From Hordeum vulgare subsp. vulgare (Eukaryota; Streptophyta; Magnoliopsida; Poales; Poaceae), in assembly GCF_904849725.1 (NCBI RefSeq), contig NC_058524.1:27187001-27251000 (forward strand): 64,000 bases of DNA, written 5' to 3'. Each line of letters starts with the position of its first letter. Positions within the stretch are counted from its first letter, which is position 1. Below, piece after piece: positions 11,381 through 21,658 of the stretch. Made by a program: the position numbers and the translations under genes. The notes below the pieces were generated by a model, which was not told the origin of the DNA, made no database searches, and worked only from the letters and a program-made list of their open reading frames with translations.

Positions 11381-13202
11381 TGATGGGGAACGTCACATGG
11401 GAAACAAAAAATTTCCTACGCATACGCAATACCTATCATGGTGATGTTCATCTACGAGAGGAGATTTCCGATCTACGTATCCTTGTAGATCGCAAAGCAG
11501 AAGCGTTTAAGAAACGCGGTTGATGTAGTGGAATGTCCTCACGTCCCTCGATCCGCCCCGCGAACCATCCCACGAACCGTCCCACGATCCGCTCCGATCT
11601 AGTGCCGAACGGACGGCACCTCCGCGTTCAGCACACGTACAGCTCGACGATGATCTCGGCCTTCTTGATCCAGCAAGAGAGACGAAGAGTTAGATGAGTT
11701 CTCCGGCAGCGTGACGGCGCTCCGGAGGTTGGTGGTGATATTATCTCAGCAGGGCTCCGCTCGAGCTCCGCAGAAACGCGACCTAGAGGAAAAACCATGG
11801 AGGTATGTGGTCGGGCTGTCGTGGCAAAAGTTGTCTCAAATCAGCCCTAATACCTCAGTATATATAGGAGGGAGGGGAGGGACCTTGCCTTGAGGGTCAA
11901 GGATCCCCAAGGGGTCGACCGAAGTGGGGGGAGGAGGATCCCTCCTCCAATCCTAGTCCAACTAGGATTGGAAGGTGGAGTCCTTCTCTATTTTCCCACT
12001 CCCCCCTTTTTCTCTTTGATTTTCTTTCTCTCCTGCGCAGGGGCCTTCTTGGGCTTTCCCACCAAGCCACTAAGGGCTGGTGCGGCACCCCTAAGTCCTA
12101 TGAGCTTCCCCGGGGTGGGCTGCCCCCCCGGTGAACATCCGGAAACCATTCGTCACTCCCGGTACATTCCCGGTAATGCCGAAAACTTTACGGTAATCAA
12201 ATGAGGTCATCCTATATATCAATCTTCGTCTCCGGACTATTCCGGAAACCCTCGTGACGTCCGTGATCTCATCCGAGACTCCGAACAATATTCGGTAACC
12301 AACCATATAACTCAAATACGCATAAAACAACGCCGAACCTTAAGTGTGCAGACCCTGCGGGTTCGAGAACTATGTAGACATGACCCGAGGGACTCCTCGG
12401 TCAATATCCAATAGCGGGACCTGGATGCCCATATTGGATCCTACATATTCTACGAACATCTTATCGTTTGAACCTCGGTGCCAAGGATTCATATAATCCC
12501 GTATGTCATTCCCTTTGTCCTTCGGTATGTTACTTGCCCGAGATTCGATCGTCAGTATCCGCATACCTATTTCAATCTCGTTTACTGGCAAGTCTCTTTA
12601 CTCATTCCGTAATACAAGATCCCATGACTTACACTAAGTCACATTGCTTGCAAGGCTTGTGCGTGATGTTGTATTACCGAGTGGGCCCCAAGATACCTCT
12701 CTGTCACACGGAGTGACAAATCCCAGTCTTGCTCCATACTAACTCAACAAACACCTTCGGAGATACCTGTAGAGCACCTTTATTGTCACCCAATTACGTT
12801 GTGACGTTTGGTACACACAAGGCATTCCTCCGGTGCCAGTGAGTTATATGATCTCATGGTCATAGGAATAAATACTTGACATGCAGAAAAACAGTAGCAA
12901 CAAAATGACACGATCAACATGCTACGTTCATTAGTTTGGGTCTAGTCCATCACATGATTCTCCTAATGACGTGATCCCGTTATCAAGTAACAACACTTGC
13001 CTATGGTCAGGAAACCTTGACCATCTTTGATCAACGAGCTAGTCAACTAGAGGCTTACTAGGGACAGTGTTTTGCCTATGTATCCACACAAGTATTGTGT
13101 TTCCAATCAATACAATTATAGCATGGATAATAAACAATTATCATGAACAAACAAATATAATAATAACTAATTTATTATTGCCTCTTGGGCATATTTCCAA
13201 CA
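11381..13202 (-). repeat. 5' LTR of Copia element B (Angela/WIS-like)
   Basis: An 1822-bp LTR. On the minus strand it begins TGTTGGAAATATGCCC and ends CGTTCCCCATCA. A TATA-like stretch, with tatatatag on the sense strand, lies near 11860-11870 before a downstream transcribed region. It abuts truncated LTR sequence of element C at 13203, which marks where B entered C. Its general plan is shared with the solo LTR G at 43078-44825. Confidence 0.88.
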
Positions 13203-14461
13203 TGGGCGCCCTCTGCTCTAGGGGTTGCGCCTATATATTCCCTAAAAATCCCAAAAAAATCAGGAGATCATTGAAAGTACTTTTCCGTCGCCGCAAGCTT
13301 CTGTCTTCGCAAGATCCCATCTGGGGCACGTTCTGGTGCCCTGCCGGAGGAGGGATTCGTACACGGAGGGCTTATTCATCAACACCATGACCTCTCCGAT
13401 GATGCGTAAGTAGTTCACCATAGACCTACGGGTCCATAGCTAGTAACTAGATGGCTTCTTCTCTCTCTTGGATCTTCAATACAAAGTTCTCCATGATCTT
13501 CATGGAGATCTATCCGATGTAATCTTCTTTTGCGGTGTATTTGTCGAGATCCGATGAATTGTGGATTTATGATCAGGTTACATACGAATTTCTTCTGATC
13601 TCTCTTATGCATGATTTCATATCCTTGTAATTCTCTTCGAGTTGTGGGTTTTGTTTGGCCAACTAGATCTATGATTCTTGCAATGGGAGAAGTGCTTGGT
13701 TTTGGGTTCATACCATGCGGTGACCTCACCCAGTGACAGAAGGGGTAGCGAGGCACGCATCATGTTGTTGCCATCAAGGGTAGAAAGATGGGGTTTTCAT
13801 CATTGGTTTGAGAATATCCCTCTACATCATGTCATCTTGCTTAAGGCGTTACTCTGTTCGTCATGAACTCAATACACTAGATGCATGTTGGATAGCGGTC
13901 GATGTGTGGAGTAATAGTAGTAGATGCAGAAAGTATCGGTCTACTTGTCTCGGACGTGATGCCTATATGTATGATCATTGCCTTAGATATCGTCATGACT
14001 TTGCGCGGTTCTATCAATTGCTCGACAGTAATTTGTTCACCCACCGTGATATTTGCTATTTTGAGAGAAGCCTCTAGTGAACACTATGGCCCCCGGGACT
14101 ACTCCACACCATATTTTCAGCCTTACACTTTTTTACTTCGTTGCACTTTCCGCCTTCAGATCTCACTTTGCAAACAATCTTGAAGGGATTGACAACCTCT
14201 TTGAAGCGTTGGGTGCAAGCTTGTTTGTGTTTGCACAGGTACTCTGGACTTGACGAGACCCTCCTTCTGGATCAATACCTTGGTTCTCAAACTGAGGGAA
14301 ATACTTACTGCTCCTGTGCTGCATCACCCTGTCATCTTCAAGGGAAAACCCGACGCAAAACAAGAGAAGTAGCAAGAAGAATTCCTAGCGACAAGGAAGG
14401 ACTTTTGTTACCGTAGCAGAAGAATTCCTAGCGACAAGGAAGGACTTTTGTTACTGTAGCA
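13203..14461 (+). repeat. 5' LTR of element C, first 330 bp displaced by B
   Basis: It matches 18481-20484 of the 3' LTR once the 775-bp insert there is removed. It ends ..GTAGCA at 14461. Its last 88 bp are a tandem duplication of a 44-bp unit that the 3' LTR has only once. Confidence 0.85.
14374..14461 (+). repeat. 44-bp tandem duplication at the LTR/primer-site junction
   Basis: Two copies of a unit starting agaagaattcctagcg and ending ttgttacygtagc. The sequence just after the LTR (agaagaatttctgg) resembles the unit start, so a template slip during reverse transcription would explain it. Confidence 0.75.
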
Positions 14462-14471
14462 GAAGAATTTC

Positions 14472-14489
14472 TGGTCCCGTTGCCGGGGA
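14472..14489 (+). promoter_or_regulatory. Primer binding site of element C
   Basis: The sequence is TGGTCCCGTTGCCGGGGA, the tRNA-Asp-type site with two differences from the site in element A. It lies 10 nt after the LTR end. Confidence 0.75.
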
Positions 14490-14717
14490 GGATCAAGTCA
14501 AGAACTCATCCAAGTAGGTGTCGCAAACTCATCTCTTGCATTTACTTTGTTTGCCAGTTGCCTCTCGTTTTCCTCTCCCCCACTTCACAATTTGCCTTTT
14601 TCGTTTGCCTTTTCATTTGCCCTTTTCTTCGCCTGCCTTTTTCGTTTGCCTTTCCTTTGCTTGTGTGCTATGTGCCCTCAATATGCTTGCATCTTCGCTT
14701 GCTGAAAATCTAGTGAT

Positions 14718-15438
14718 ATGGATCCTCATCCACTTGCTAATCTCTTTAAGAGATCCAATTATGCTGATCCAATTGCTAGTGAGTTGAGTGCACTTGACTA
14801 TCTTATCCAATTGTGAGGAAGAAATTCATGAAGTGATTCACGAGGGCTCCTTGGATGAAAAGCATGATTGCAATGCTTTCACTATAAATTCTATTAGTGA
14901 CAATCATGCTAAAAATATGCAAAACCCTAAGCTTGGGGATGCTAGTTTTGCCATGTCCACTACTTGTTGCAATGATCATGAGTGGGGCGATGATTTTTCT
15001 TATAGTCTTGAAAATTTGTTTAAGCCTCATGATAAATATTATATTTGCAGTATTATTGAAAGTGGGTTTGGAGAAGTCATGACTTTAGTTGATGATAATC
15101 CCACTATTTTAGAAGAGCGTCAACTTTGCATGCATGTGGATCATGAAAAGAATATCATATGTGATAGCTACATTGTTGAATTCGAATACGATGCCACATG
15201 TAATTATTATGAGAGAGGAAAATATGGTGGTAGAAACTTTCATATCACTAAATTACCTCTCGTTATGTTGAGATTGCTATCGTCTCTTTCTTCTTCCTTG
15301 CATTTGGTAACTATTGGTTGTCTTGCCAATTTGTTTTCCTATGAAATGCATATGCATAGGAAGTATGTTAGACTTAGATGTGATTTTCACATGCTTTTTG
15401 ATGCTCTCATTGTGCTTCAATTCTTGTCTTTTGTGTGA
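14718..15438 (+). pseudogene. Single ORF of element C, unknown function, frameshifted
   Basis: An ATG at 14718 opens a frame (MDPHPLANLFKRSN...) that stops at 14814-14816. The protein continues one frame over as NCEEEIHEVIHEGSL and runs to 15438, so a single-base indel near 14812 splits it. The combined product would be about 240 residues: acidic and Cys/His-containing in the middle (DDNPTILEERQLCMHVDHEK, SYIVEFEYDATCNYYERGK), with a hydrophobic Leu-rich C-terminus that could span a membrane. I recognise it as the ORF commonly found in Sabrina-like elements. It has no capsid, protease, RT or integrase motif. The role is unknown. Confidence 0.55.
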
Positions 15439-18133
15439 GCATCATTGAAATCCTTATGCCTAGCTAAGGGCGTTAAACAATAGCGCTTGTTGGGAGGCAA
15501 CCCAATAAATTTATTTCTTTTTCTTTCTGTTTTGTTGCGTCCACACCATCATAATTCTGTTATGATTGTGTTTTTTGTGTTTCTTTTTCGTGTTTGAGCC
15601 AAGCAAAACCTTTATGACTAGTCTTGGTGATGGTTGTTTGATCCTGCTGGAAAAAGACAGAAACTTTTCGCTCACGAGATGATTTTTCATTTTTATTCAG
15701 AAAGAGATTTTTAGTTCATTCTTTTTCCTTCTGGTTTATATGCCATTTTCCCAGGTAGTCGTAATTTTTCAGATTTTTTGAGGTACAAGAAGTATACGAA
15801 GTATACAGATTGCTAGAGACTGGTCTGTTTTTGACAGATTCTGTTTTTGTTGAGTTGGTTGCTTGTTTTGATGAAACTATGGTTAGTATCGAGGGGGGGG
15901 GGTACTAGCCATAGAAAAGTGAGAATACAGTAGCCCAACACCAATATAGATGGAATTCAAGTTTGCTACAGTACCAAAATAAGTGGTAGTTTGTTTTCTT
16001 GTGCCAATGTTATCACGAGTTTCTGTTTAAGTTTTGTGTTGTGAAGTTTTCAAGTTTTGGGTGATGTTCTCATGGACGATGAGATAAGGAGTGGAAAGAG
16101 CTTAAGCTTGGGGATGCCCAAGGCATCCCAAGCCAAAATCAAGGACACCAAAAAGCCTAAGCTTGGGGATGCCCCGGGAAGGCATCCGCTCTTTCGTCTT
16201 CAATCCATCGGTAACATTACTTGGAGCTATATTTTTATTCACCACATGATATGTGTTTTGCTTGGAGCGTCTTGTATCGTAGGAGTCTTTTATTTTTGTT
16301 GTGTCACAATCATGCTTGCTGCACACCTTTTTGAGAGAGAGAGACATGCGCTCATCATGATTTTGCTAGAATGCTCATAGTGCTTCACTTATATCTTTTG
16401 AGCTAGATACTTTTGCTCTATGTGCTTCACTTATATCTTTTAGAGCACGGCGGTGCGTGACTTGGTAGTTGGCTTATGCTATGAAAGTAGTCCCAAAGGT
16501 GATAGGTACCCAAAGAGGATGCAAAAACCTCCATCTTCATGTGCATTGAGTAGAAAGAGAAGTCTTGATTCCTCTCAATTAGTTTTGAGACGTGGATTTG
16601 GTAATATTAAGAGCTATGTTAGTAGGGTGTTGTGAATCTAGAGATACTTGTGTTGAAGTTAGTGATTCCCGTAGCATGCACGTATGGTGAACCGCTATGT
16701 TAGGAATTCAGAGCATAATTGATGTATTGATTGTCATCCTTTGTGTTGAGGTCGGGATCGCGCGATGATTAACACCTACCAACCCTTCCCCTAGGAGTAT
16801 GCGTTTAGCACTTTGTTTCGATTACTAATAAAAACTTTCGCAACAAGTATGTGAGTTCTTCATGACTAATGTTAGCCCATGGTATATATGCACTTTCACC
16901 TTCCACCATTGCTAGCCTCTTTAGCGCCGCGCAATTCTCTCCGGTGCACAAACCCACCATATGCCTTCCTCAAAACAGCCACCATACCTACCTACTATGG
17001 CATTTTCATAGCCATTCCGAGATATATTGCCATGCAACTCCCACCGTTCCGTCTCATGACTTGTGTCGTCACTCTCATATTGCCATTGCATTATCGTAAG
17101 ATAGCTAGAGAGATGTTTCAACGTCATACGCCAAGCTAGATCGTTGCACATCCTGGTACACCGTCGGAGGCATTTCCTATAGAGTCATCATCATTTTGAG
17201 CTTTGAGCTGTGAGTAAATAAAAGTGTGATGATCATCATTATTAGAGCATTGTCCCATGTGAGGAAAAAAAGGAGGGCAAAGAGGTCAAAAATAATAAAA
17301 AAAGAGAAAAGAAAAAAAAATAGAAAAAAGAGGCCTAAGAGCCCAAATAAAAAAGAGAGAAAAAGAGAGAAGGGACAATGCTACTATCTTTTTCCACACT
17401 TGTGCTTCATAATAGCACCATGTTCTTCATGACTGAGAGCTTCTTGCTTTGTCACTACCATATGCTAGTGGGAATCTTCATTATATAACCTGGCTTGTAT
17501 ATTCCAATGATGGACTTCCTCAAATTGCCCTAGGTCTTCGTGAGCAAGCAAGTTGGATGCACACCCACTAGTTCTCCTTTCGAGCTTTCACATACTTATA
17601 GCTCTAGTGCATCTCTTGTATGGCAATCCCTACTCATTCACATTGATATCTATTAATGGGCATCCCAATAGCCCTTTGATACGCCGAGTCAATGTGACGA
17701 TCTCCTCCTTTTTGTCTCACATCCACCACTATGCTCTATTCCACCTATAGTTCTATATCCATGGCTCGTTCTCATGTATTGCGTGATAGTTATAAAAAGT
17801 TTGAGAAAGTAAGAGTGCGAAAACAATTACTTGGCCAATACCGTGGTTGTGCACGATTTACATTAGTTGTGTGAGGATGATGGAGCATAGCCAGACTATA
17901 TGATTTTGTAGGGATAACTTTCTTTGGCCTTGTTATTTTGAAAGTTCATGATTACTTTGCTAGTTTGCTTGAAGTATTATTGTTTTCATGTCAATAGCAA
18001 ACTATTGTTTCGAATCTTACGGATCTGAACATTCATGTCACGTGAAAGAAGTTGCAAAGGACAACTATGCTAGGTAGCATTCCACATCAAAAATTCATTC
18101 TTTATCACTTCCCTACTCGAGGACGAGCAGGAG
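15439..18133 (+). other. Non-coding interior of element C
   Basis: A 2.7-kb stretch with no credible gene. It contains repeats of the phrase aagcttggggatgcc (about 16103 and 16158; related copies at 14930 and 18136) and a run of nine G at 15894-15902. A strongly purine-rich tract lies at about 17262-17378. The short ORF 16057-16380 is built around the aagcttggggatgcc repeats and is unlikely to be a gene. Confidence 0.6.
17262..17378 (+). repeat. Purine-rich low-complexity tract
   Basis: A roughly 115-bp stretch of almost only A and G (aaaaagagaaaag..., agagagaaaaagagagaa). It is much longer than a normal polypurine primer and is not at the LTR, so it is simple low-complexity sequence. An internal (central) purine tract cannot be excluded. 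Confidence 0.6.
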
Positions 18134-18150
18134 TTAAGCTTGGGGATACT
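18134..18150 (+). promoter_or_regulatory. Polypurine tract of element C
   Basis: The sequence is taagcttggggatact, immediately before the 3' LTR start TGATACGTCTCC. It is preceded by ctactcgaggacgagcagga, a short palindrome-containing box resembling the one upstream of the tract in elements A and E. Confidence 0.75.
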
Positions 18151-18404
18151 TGATACGTCTCCAACGTATCTATAATTTTTGATGGTTTCATGCTATTATC
18201 TTGTCAAACTTTGGATGTTATGCATGCCTTATATATATTTTTTGGGACTAACTTATTAACTCAGTGTCAAGTGCCAGTTCCTGTTTTTTCCATGTTTTTG
18301 ACCCCCTTCAGAGGAGATTTTGAAACAGAGTCCAAACGGAACAAAATCCCCGAAAAGATTTTTTTCGTAACGGAAGAAGATCGGGAAGCTTGAGAGCCAA
18401 GGAA

Positions 18405-18481
18405 GGGGGCCCCAGGGGCCCCACAAGCCCCCACCCCGCGGCCAGGGGGGAGGCCGCGGCCCACAGGCTTGTGGGCCCCCT
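18405..18481. repeat. GC-rich inverted repeat in LTR of C
   Basis: The outer arms GGGGCCCCACAAGCC and GGCTTGTGGGCCCC flank an inner pair, CCGCGGCC and GGCCGCGG, around a G-run. This predicts a long, stable hairpin in DNA or RNA. Confidence 0.8.
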
Positions 18482-19365
18482 GGGCACCCTCTGCCCTAGG
18501 GGTTGCGCCTATATATTCCCTAAAAATCCCCAAAAAATCAGGAGATCATCGAAAGTACTTTTCCGCCGCCGCAAGCTTCTGTCCCCGCAAGATCCCATCT
18601 GGGGCACGTTCTGGTGCCCTACTGGAGGGGGGATTCGGACAGGGAGGGCTTCTTCATCAACACCATGACCTCTCCGATGATGCGTGAGTAGTTCACCATA
18701 GACCTACGGGTACATAGCTAGTAACTAGATGGCTTCTTCTCTCTCTTTGATCTTCAATACAAAGTTCTCCATGATCTTCATGGAGATCTATCCGATGTAA
18801 TCTTATTTTGCGGTGTGTTTGTCGAGATCCGATGAATTGTGGATTTATGATTAGATTATCTACGAATCTTATTTGAGTTTCTTCTGATCTTTCTTATGCA
18901 TGATTTCATATCCTTGTAATTCTCTTCGAGTTGTGGGTTTTGTTTGGCCAACTAGATCTATGATTCTTGCAATGGGAGAAATGCTTGGTTTTGGGTTCAT
19001 ACCGTGCGGTGACCTCACCCAGTGACAGAAGGGGTAGTGAGGCACGCATCGTGTTGTTGCCATCAAGGGTAAAAAGATGGGGTTTTCATCATTGGTTTGA
19101 GATTATCCCTCTACATCATGTCATCTTGCTTAAGGCGTTACTCTGTTCGTCATGAACTCAATACACTAGATGCATGCTGGATAGCGGTCGATGTGTGGAG
19201 TAATAGTAGTAGATGCAGAAAGTATCGGTCTACTTGTCTCGGACGTGATGCCTATATGTATGATCATTGCCTTAGATATCGTCATGACTTTGCGCGGTTC
19301 TATCAATTGCTCGACAGTAATTTGTTCATCCACCGTGATATTTGCTATTTTGAGAGAAGCCTCTA

Positions 19366-20140
19366 GGGCGTGTTTGGTTTCTCTGCTCGCATCTGGATCG
19401 CACGAGGCATGCAAGATGTGATGCGTTTGGTGTCCTGTACGATCTCCTCAGCCTGACCCAGCTAATGCAAAATCGGGCCTCTCAGCCAGGCTGAGAGGAA
19501 CGCAAGAATCAAGCGTTCCTGCGATGCAGCCTCGCGCCTGCACGCACGATTTCACTTAAAACGAAGCGGTACATCAGAATAGCCCTAATGTTGTCCAGAA
19601 TTACTTCAAAACTGCCACCACAACTCTCTTTACTTTCCACACAGATCGGATCGAGGACACAAATCAATAGCCATCACCGCCATTGTATGGAGCTCCTTTT
19701 TGTGTCGCCGGCCAGAGCTACTACCCTGTAACTGGTCTGAGCTCACTGGTCCATCTAATCCTGCCATCCCAGCTAGCTCTTTCACTACCTGTTCGAGCTA
19801 TATCATCCGACGCGGCCCCGCGGCTGAACGTCCATGCTCCACCGCTCACCGGTGTCTGGATGTGTGTGCTTGCAGGAACTGCGTCGGAGGGGTGGCACAT
19901 CTGTACTAGCTTGGCCCAACGGTCCATGGTTGCAGCGACGCCATGGGGCCATGGTGGTGCAGTAGCTCACCATTTTCTCATACAGACTTCCAAACACCAT
20001 CTCACATGGGCCTGTCTAAGAACATGCACATAACCAAACATACATCTCTACCCATTTTTGCATCAGGTTAGCCAGGCTAGACTCACCCAGGATGGTGGAT
20101 ACCATGCAACGTAAGGCCATGCATCAAACCAAACACGCCC
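19366..20140. mobile_element. Harbinger/Tourist-like non-autonomous DNA transposon
   Basis: A 775-bp insert in the 3' LTR of C, absent from the 5' LTR (intact site near 14074). The terminal inverted repeats are perfect over 14 bp, GGGCGTGTTTGGTT. The flanking 3-bp duplication is CTA (19363-19365 and 20141-20143). TIR sequence and 3-bp TSD fit the PIF/Harbinger (Tourist) group. It has no transposase ORF, so it is non-autonomous, and it is long for a MITE. Confidence 0.85.
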
Positions 20141-20484
20141 CTAGTGAACACTATGGCCCCCGGGTCTACTCCACACCATATTTTCAGCCTTACAGTTTTT
20201 ACTTCGTTGCACTTTCCGCCTTCAGATCTCACTTTGCAAACAATCTTGAAGGGATTGACAACCCCTTTGAAGCGTTAGGTGCAAGCTTGTTTGTGTTTGC
20301 GCAGGTACTCTGGACTTGACGAGACCCTCCTTCTGGATCGATACCTTGGTTCTCAAACTGAGGGAAATACTTACTGCTCCTGTGCTGCATCACCCTTTCC
20401 TCTTCAAGGGAAAAACCGACGCAAAACAAGAGAAGTAGCAAGAAGAATTCCTAGCGACAAGGAAGGACTTTTGTTATCGTAGCA

Positions 20485-20524
20485 GCTGTTAAGACGATAT
20501 CATCGATGTAGAGCAGCATGTATG
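20485..20524 (-). pseudogene. Copia I RT active-site fragment between C and D
   Basis: These 40 bp on the minus strand encode YMLLYIDDIVLTA, the Copia RT active-site block (YVDD type; here YIDD). They are all that remains visible of Copia I on this side. The other half of the gene resumes at 61446, where the minus-strand frame reads FVYKHGVDMAY. Removing D and one copy of its TSD (GTATG, 20520-20524 and 61446-61450) joins the two in frame. C ends at 20484, so two elements flank this fragment. Confidence 0.88.
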
Positions 20525-21658
20525 TGTTGACGTGCAACTATTCCTGACTTGATGCCTACGCGACGATGGAGCCAGAAAAGAGCTGCTTCCAGTTGCTCAA
20601 CAATTAGAAATTGTCTTGCAATAGCCCACCAGCGCGTGGGATCGCGGCAGTTTGAGGGTAGAGTATTCAACCCAAATTTGTTGGTTCGCACGACGGGAAG
20701 TGAAAGAATATTCTCAAGTATTAGCAGTTGAGGCGTCAGCTCAACTACACCTGAAAGATTAGTATCTGCAACCAGGATATCAGTAGCAAAGTAGTATGAT
20801 AACAACGGTGCCAGAAACGATCTGTTGACGGCAGACTATTCCTAACGGTTGTATCAATGGCGCTAGTAAGTTGCCCGTGGACGGAAAATATTCTTTCCCG
20901 ACGACGGTGCCAGAAAAAGTATTGTAGCAGGCAGTAGCAGTGTGACGAGTATAATAGTGGCAAGGAACAGCTGTGGTGACAGCAGTGGCAAGTAGCAACA
21001 GTAGCAAGTAACAGCAGTAGCAACAATAGTAACAGCAGCAGCAGGACAAAGCAAGTAACAGTAGCAGCAACAGTAGTAACAGCAGCAGAGCAAAACAACT
21101 AACAACAGCAGTGGGACAAACTCGTAGGAAATGGATCGGCGATTTGTTGGATGACATTCATCATGCAACAGTTATAACACGGAGAGATATGTGGCTAGCT
21201 CCCGTTCGTCAATGTGATGTAGGCATGCATTCCGTGTGTAGTCATACGTGCTTAGGAAAAAGAATTTGCATTACATCTATTGTCCATCCCTCCCGTGGCA
21301 GCGGGGTCCAAATGGATACTATGGGATATTAAGGTTCTCCTTTTAATAAAGAACCGGACCAACGCATTAGCACTTGGTGAACACATGAACTCCTCAAACT
21401 ATGGTCATCACCGGGAGTGGTTCCGGTTATTGTCACTCCGGGGTTGCTGGGTCATAACACATATTAGGTAACTACAACTTGCAAGATCGGATCTAAAACA
21501 CACATATATTGGTGACAACATAATAATTTCAGATCTGAAATCATGGCACTCGGGCCCTAGTGACAAGCATTAAGTATGGCAAAGTAGTAGCTACATCAGT
21601 CTCAGAACATAGTGGATACTAGGGATCAATCCCCGTCAAAACTAACTCGATTACATGA
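20525..21658 (-). repeat. Truncated 3' LTR of element D
   Basis: It begins at TGTTGACGTG. From about 21111 to 21658 it matches the 5' LTR at 60337-60875. The match stops abruptly after tcgattacatgata: the left copy then continues into element interior, while the right copy continues through the rest of the LTR to 61445. The LTR's own 5' portion and the purine tract are therefore deleted here. Confidence 0.75.
20930..21112. repeat. GTAACAG/GCAGTAGCA minisatellite in LTR of D
   Basis: An irregular array of gtaacagcagtagcaac-type units. The matching array on the right side (60130-60333) differs in unit number. Leucine/cysteine-rich ORFs crossing it are artefacts of the repeat. Confidence 0.8.

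Larger units (their letters stand above)
1..13202 (-). mobile_element. Copia element B (Angela/WIS-like), partial, interrupted
   Basis: This is a minus-strand Ty1/Copia retrotransposon running off the left edge. Its 5' LTR is 11381-13202. The internal leader runs leftwards through 11380-10828 and, after the nested Gypsy element A is removed, resumes at 678-1. The join is supported by the duplicated TCTGC on both sides of A and by continuous leader sequence when A is excised. The LTR length (1822 bp) and its sense-strand start TGTTGGAAATATGCCC fit the Angela/WIS/BARE group. B itself sits inside the 5' LTR of element C. Its gag-pol and 3' LTR are outside the window, so its activity cannot be judged. 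Confidence 0.85.
13203..20484 (+). mobile_element. Element C, Sabrina-like non-autonomous Gypsy, left part off-window
   Basis: A plus-strand LTR element with a truncated 5' LTR (13203-14461), a tRNA-Asp-like primer site, a 3.7-kb interior, a purine tract and a complete 3' LTR (18151-20484). The first 330 bp of the 5' LTR are missing because element B inserted there; that part should lie left of the window. The interior has no gag, protease, RT or integrase, only one family-type ORF. It must depend on enzymes from another element. It sits in the RT gene of Copia I. GCTGT at 20485-20489 is the candidate right TSD, but the left partner is not visible. Confidence 0.8.
18151..20484 (+). repeat. 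3' LTR of element C with nested Harbinger-like element
   Basis: The LTR is TGATACGTCTCC..GTAGCA, 1556 bp without the 775-bp insert and its 3-bp duplication. It holds the clearest copy of the GC-rich inverted repeat (18405-18481). Confidence 0.88.

Noticed and set aside
11381..13202. B's LTR as a second solo LTR
   Set aside because: Leader sequence follows on the left side and resumes beyond element A at 1-678, so it belongs to a longer element.
16057..16380. 107-residue ORF in element C
   Set aside because: Built around two copies of the aagcttggggatgcc repeat. No domain, and the rest looks random.
20930..21112. CRISPR-like short repeat array
   Set aside because: Units are irregular and contiguous with no unique spacers, and the context is a plant retrotransposon LTR.
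20745..21168. Leu/Cys-rich ORFs resembling membrane proteins (also 60097-60490)
   Set aside because: They are translations of the GTAACAG/GCAGTAGCA array in the LTR of D; any frame of the repeat gives Leu, Cys and Tyr runs.
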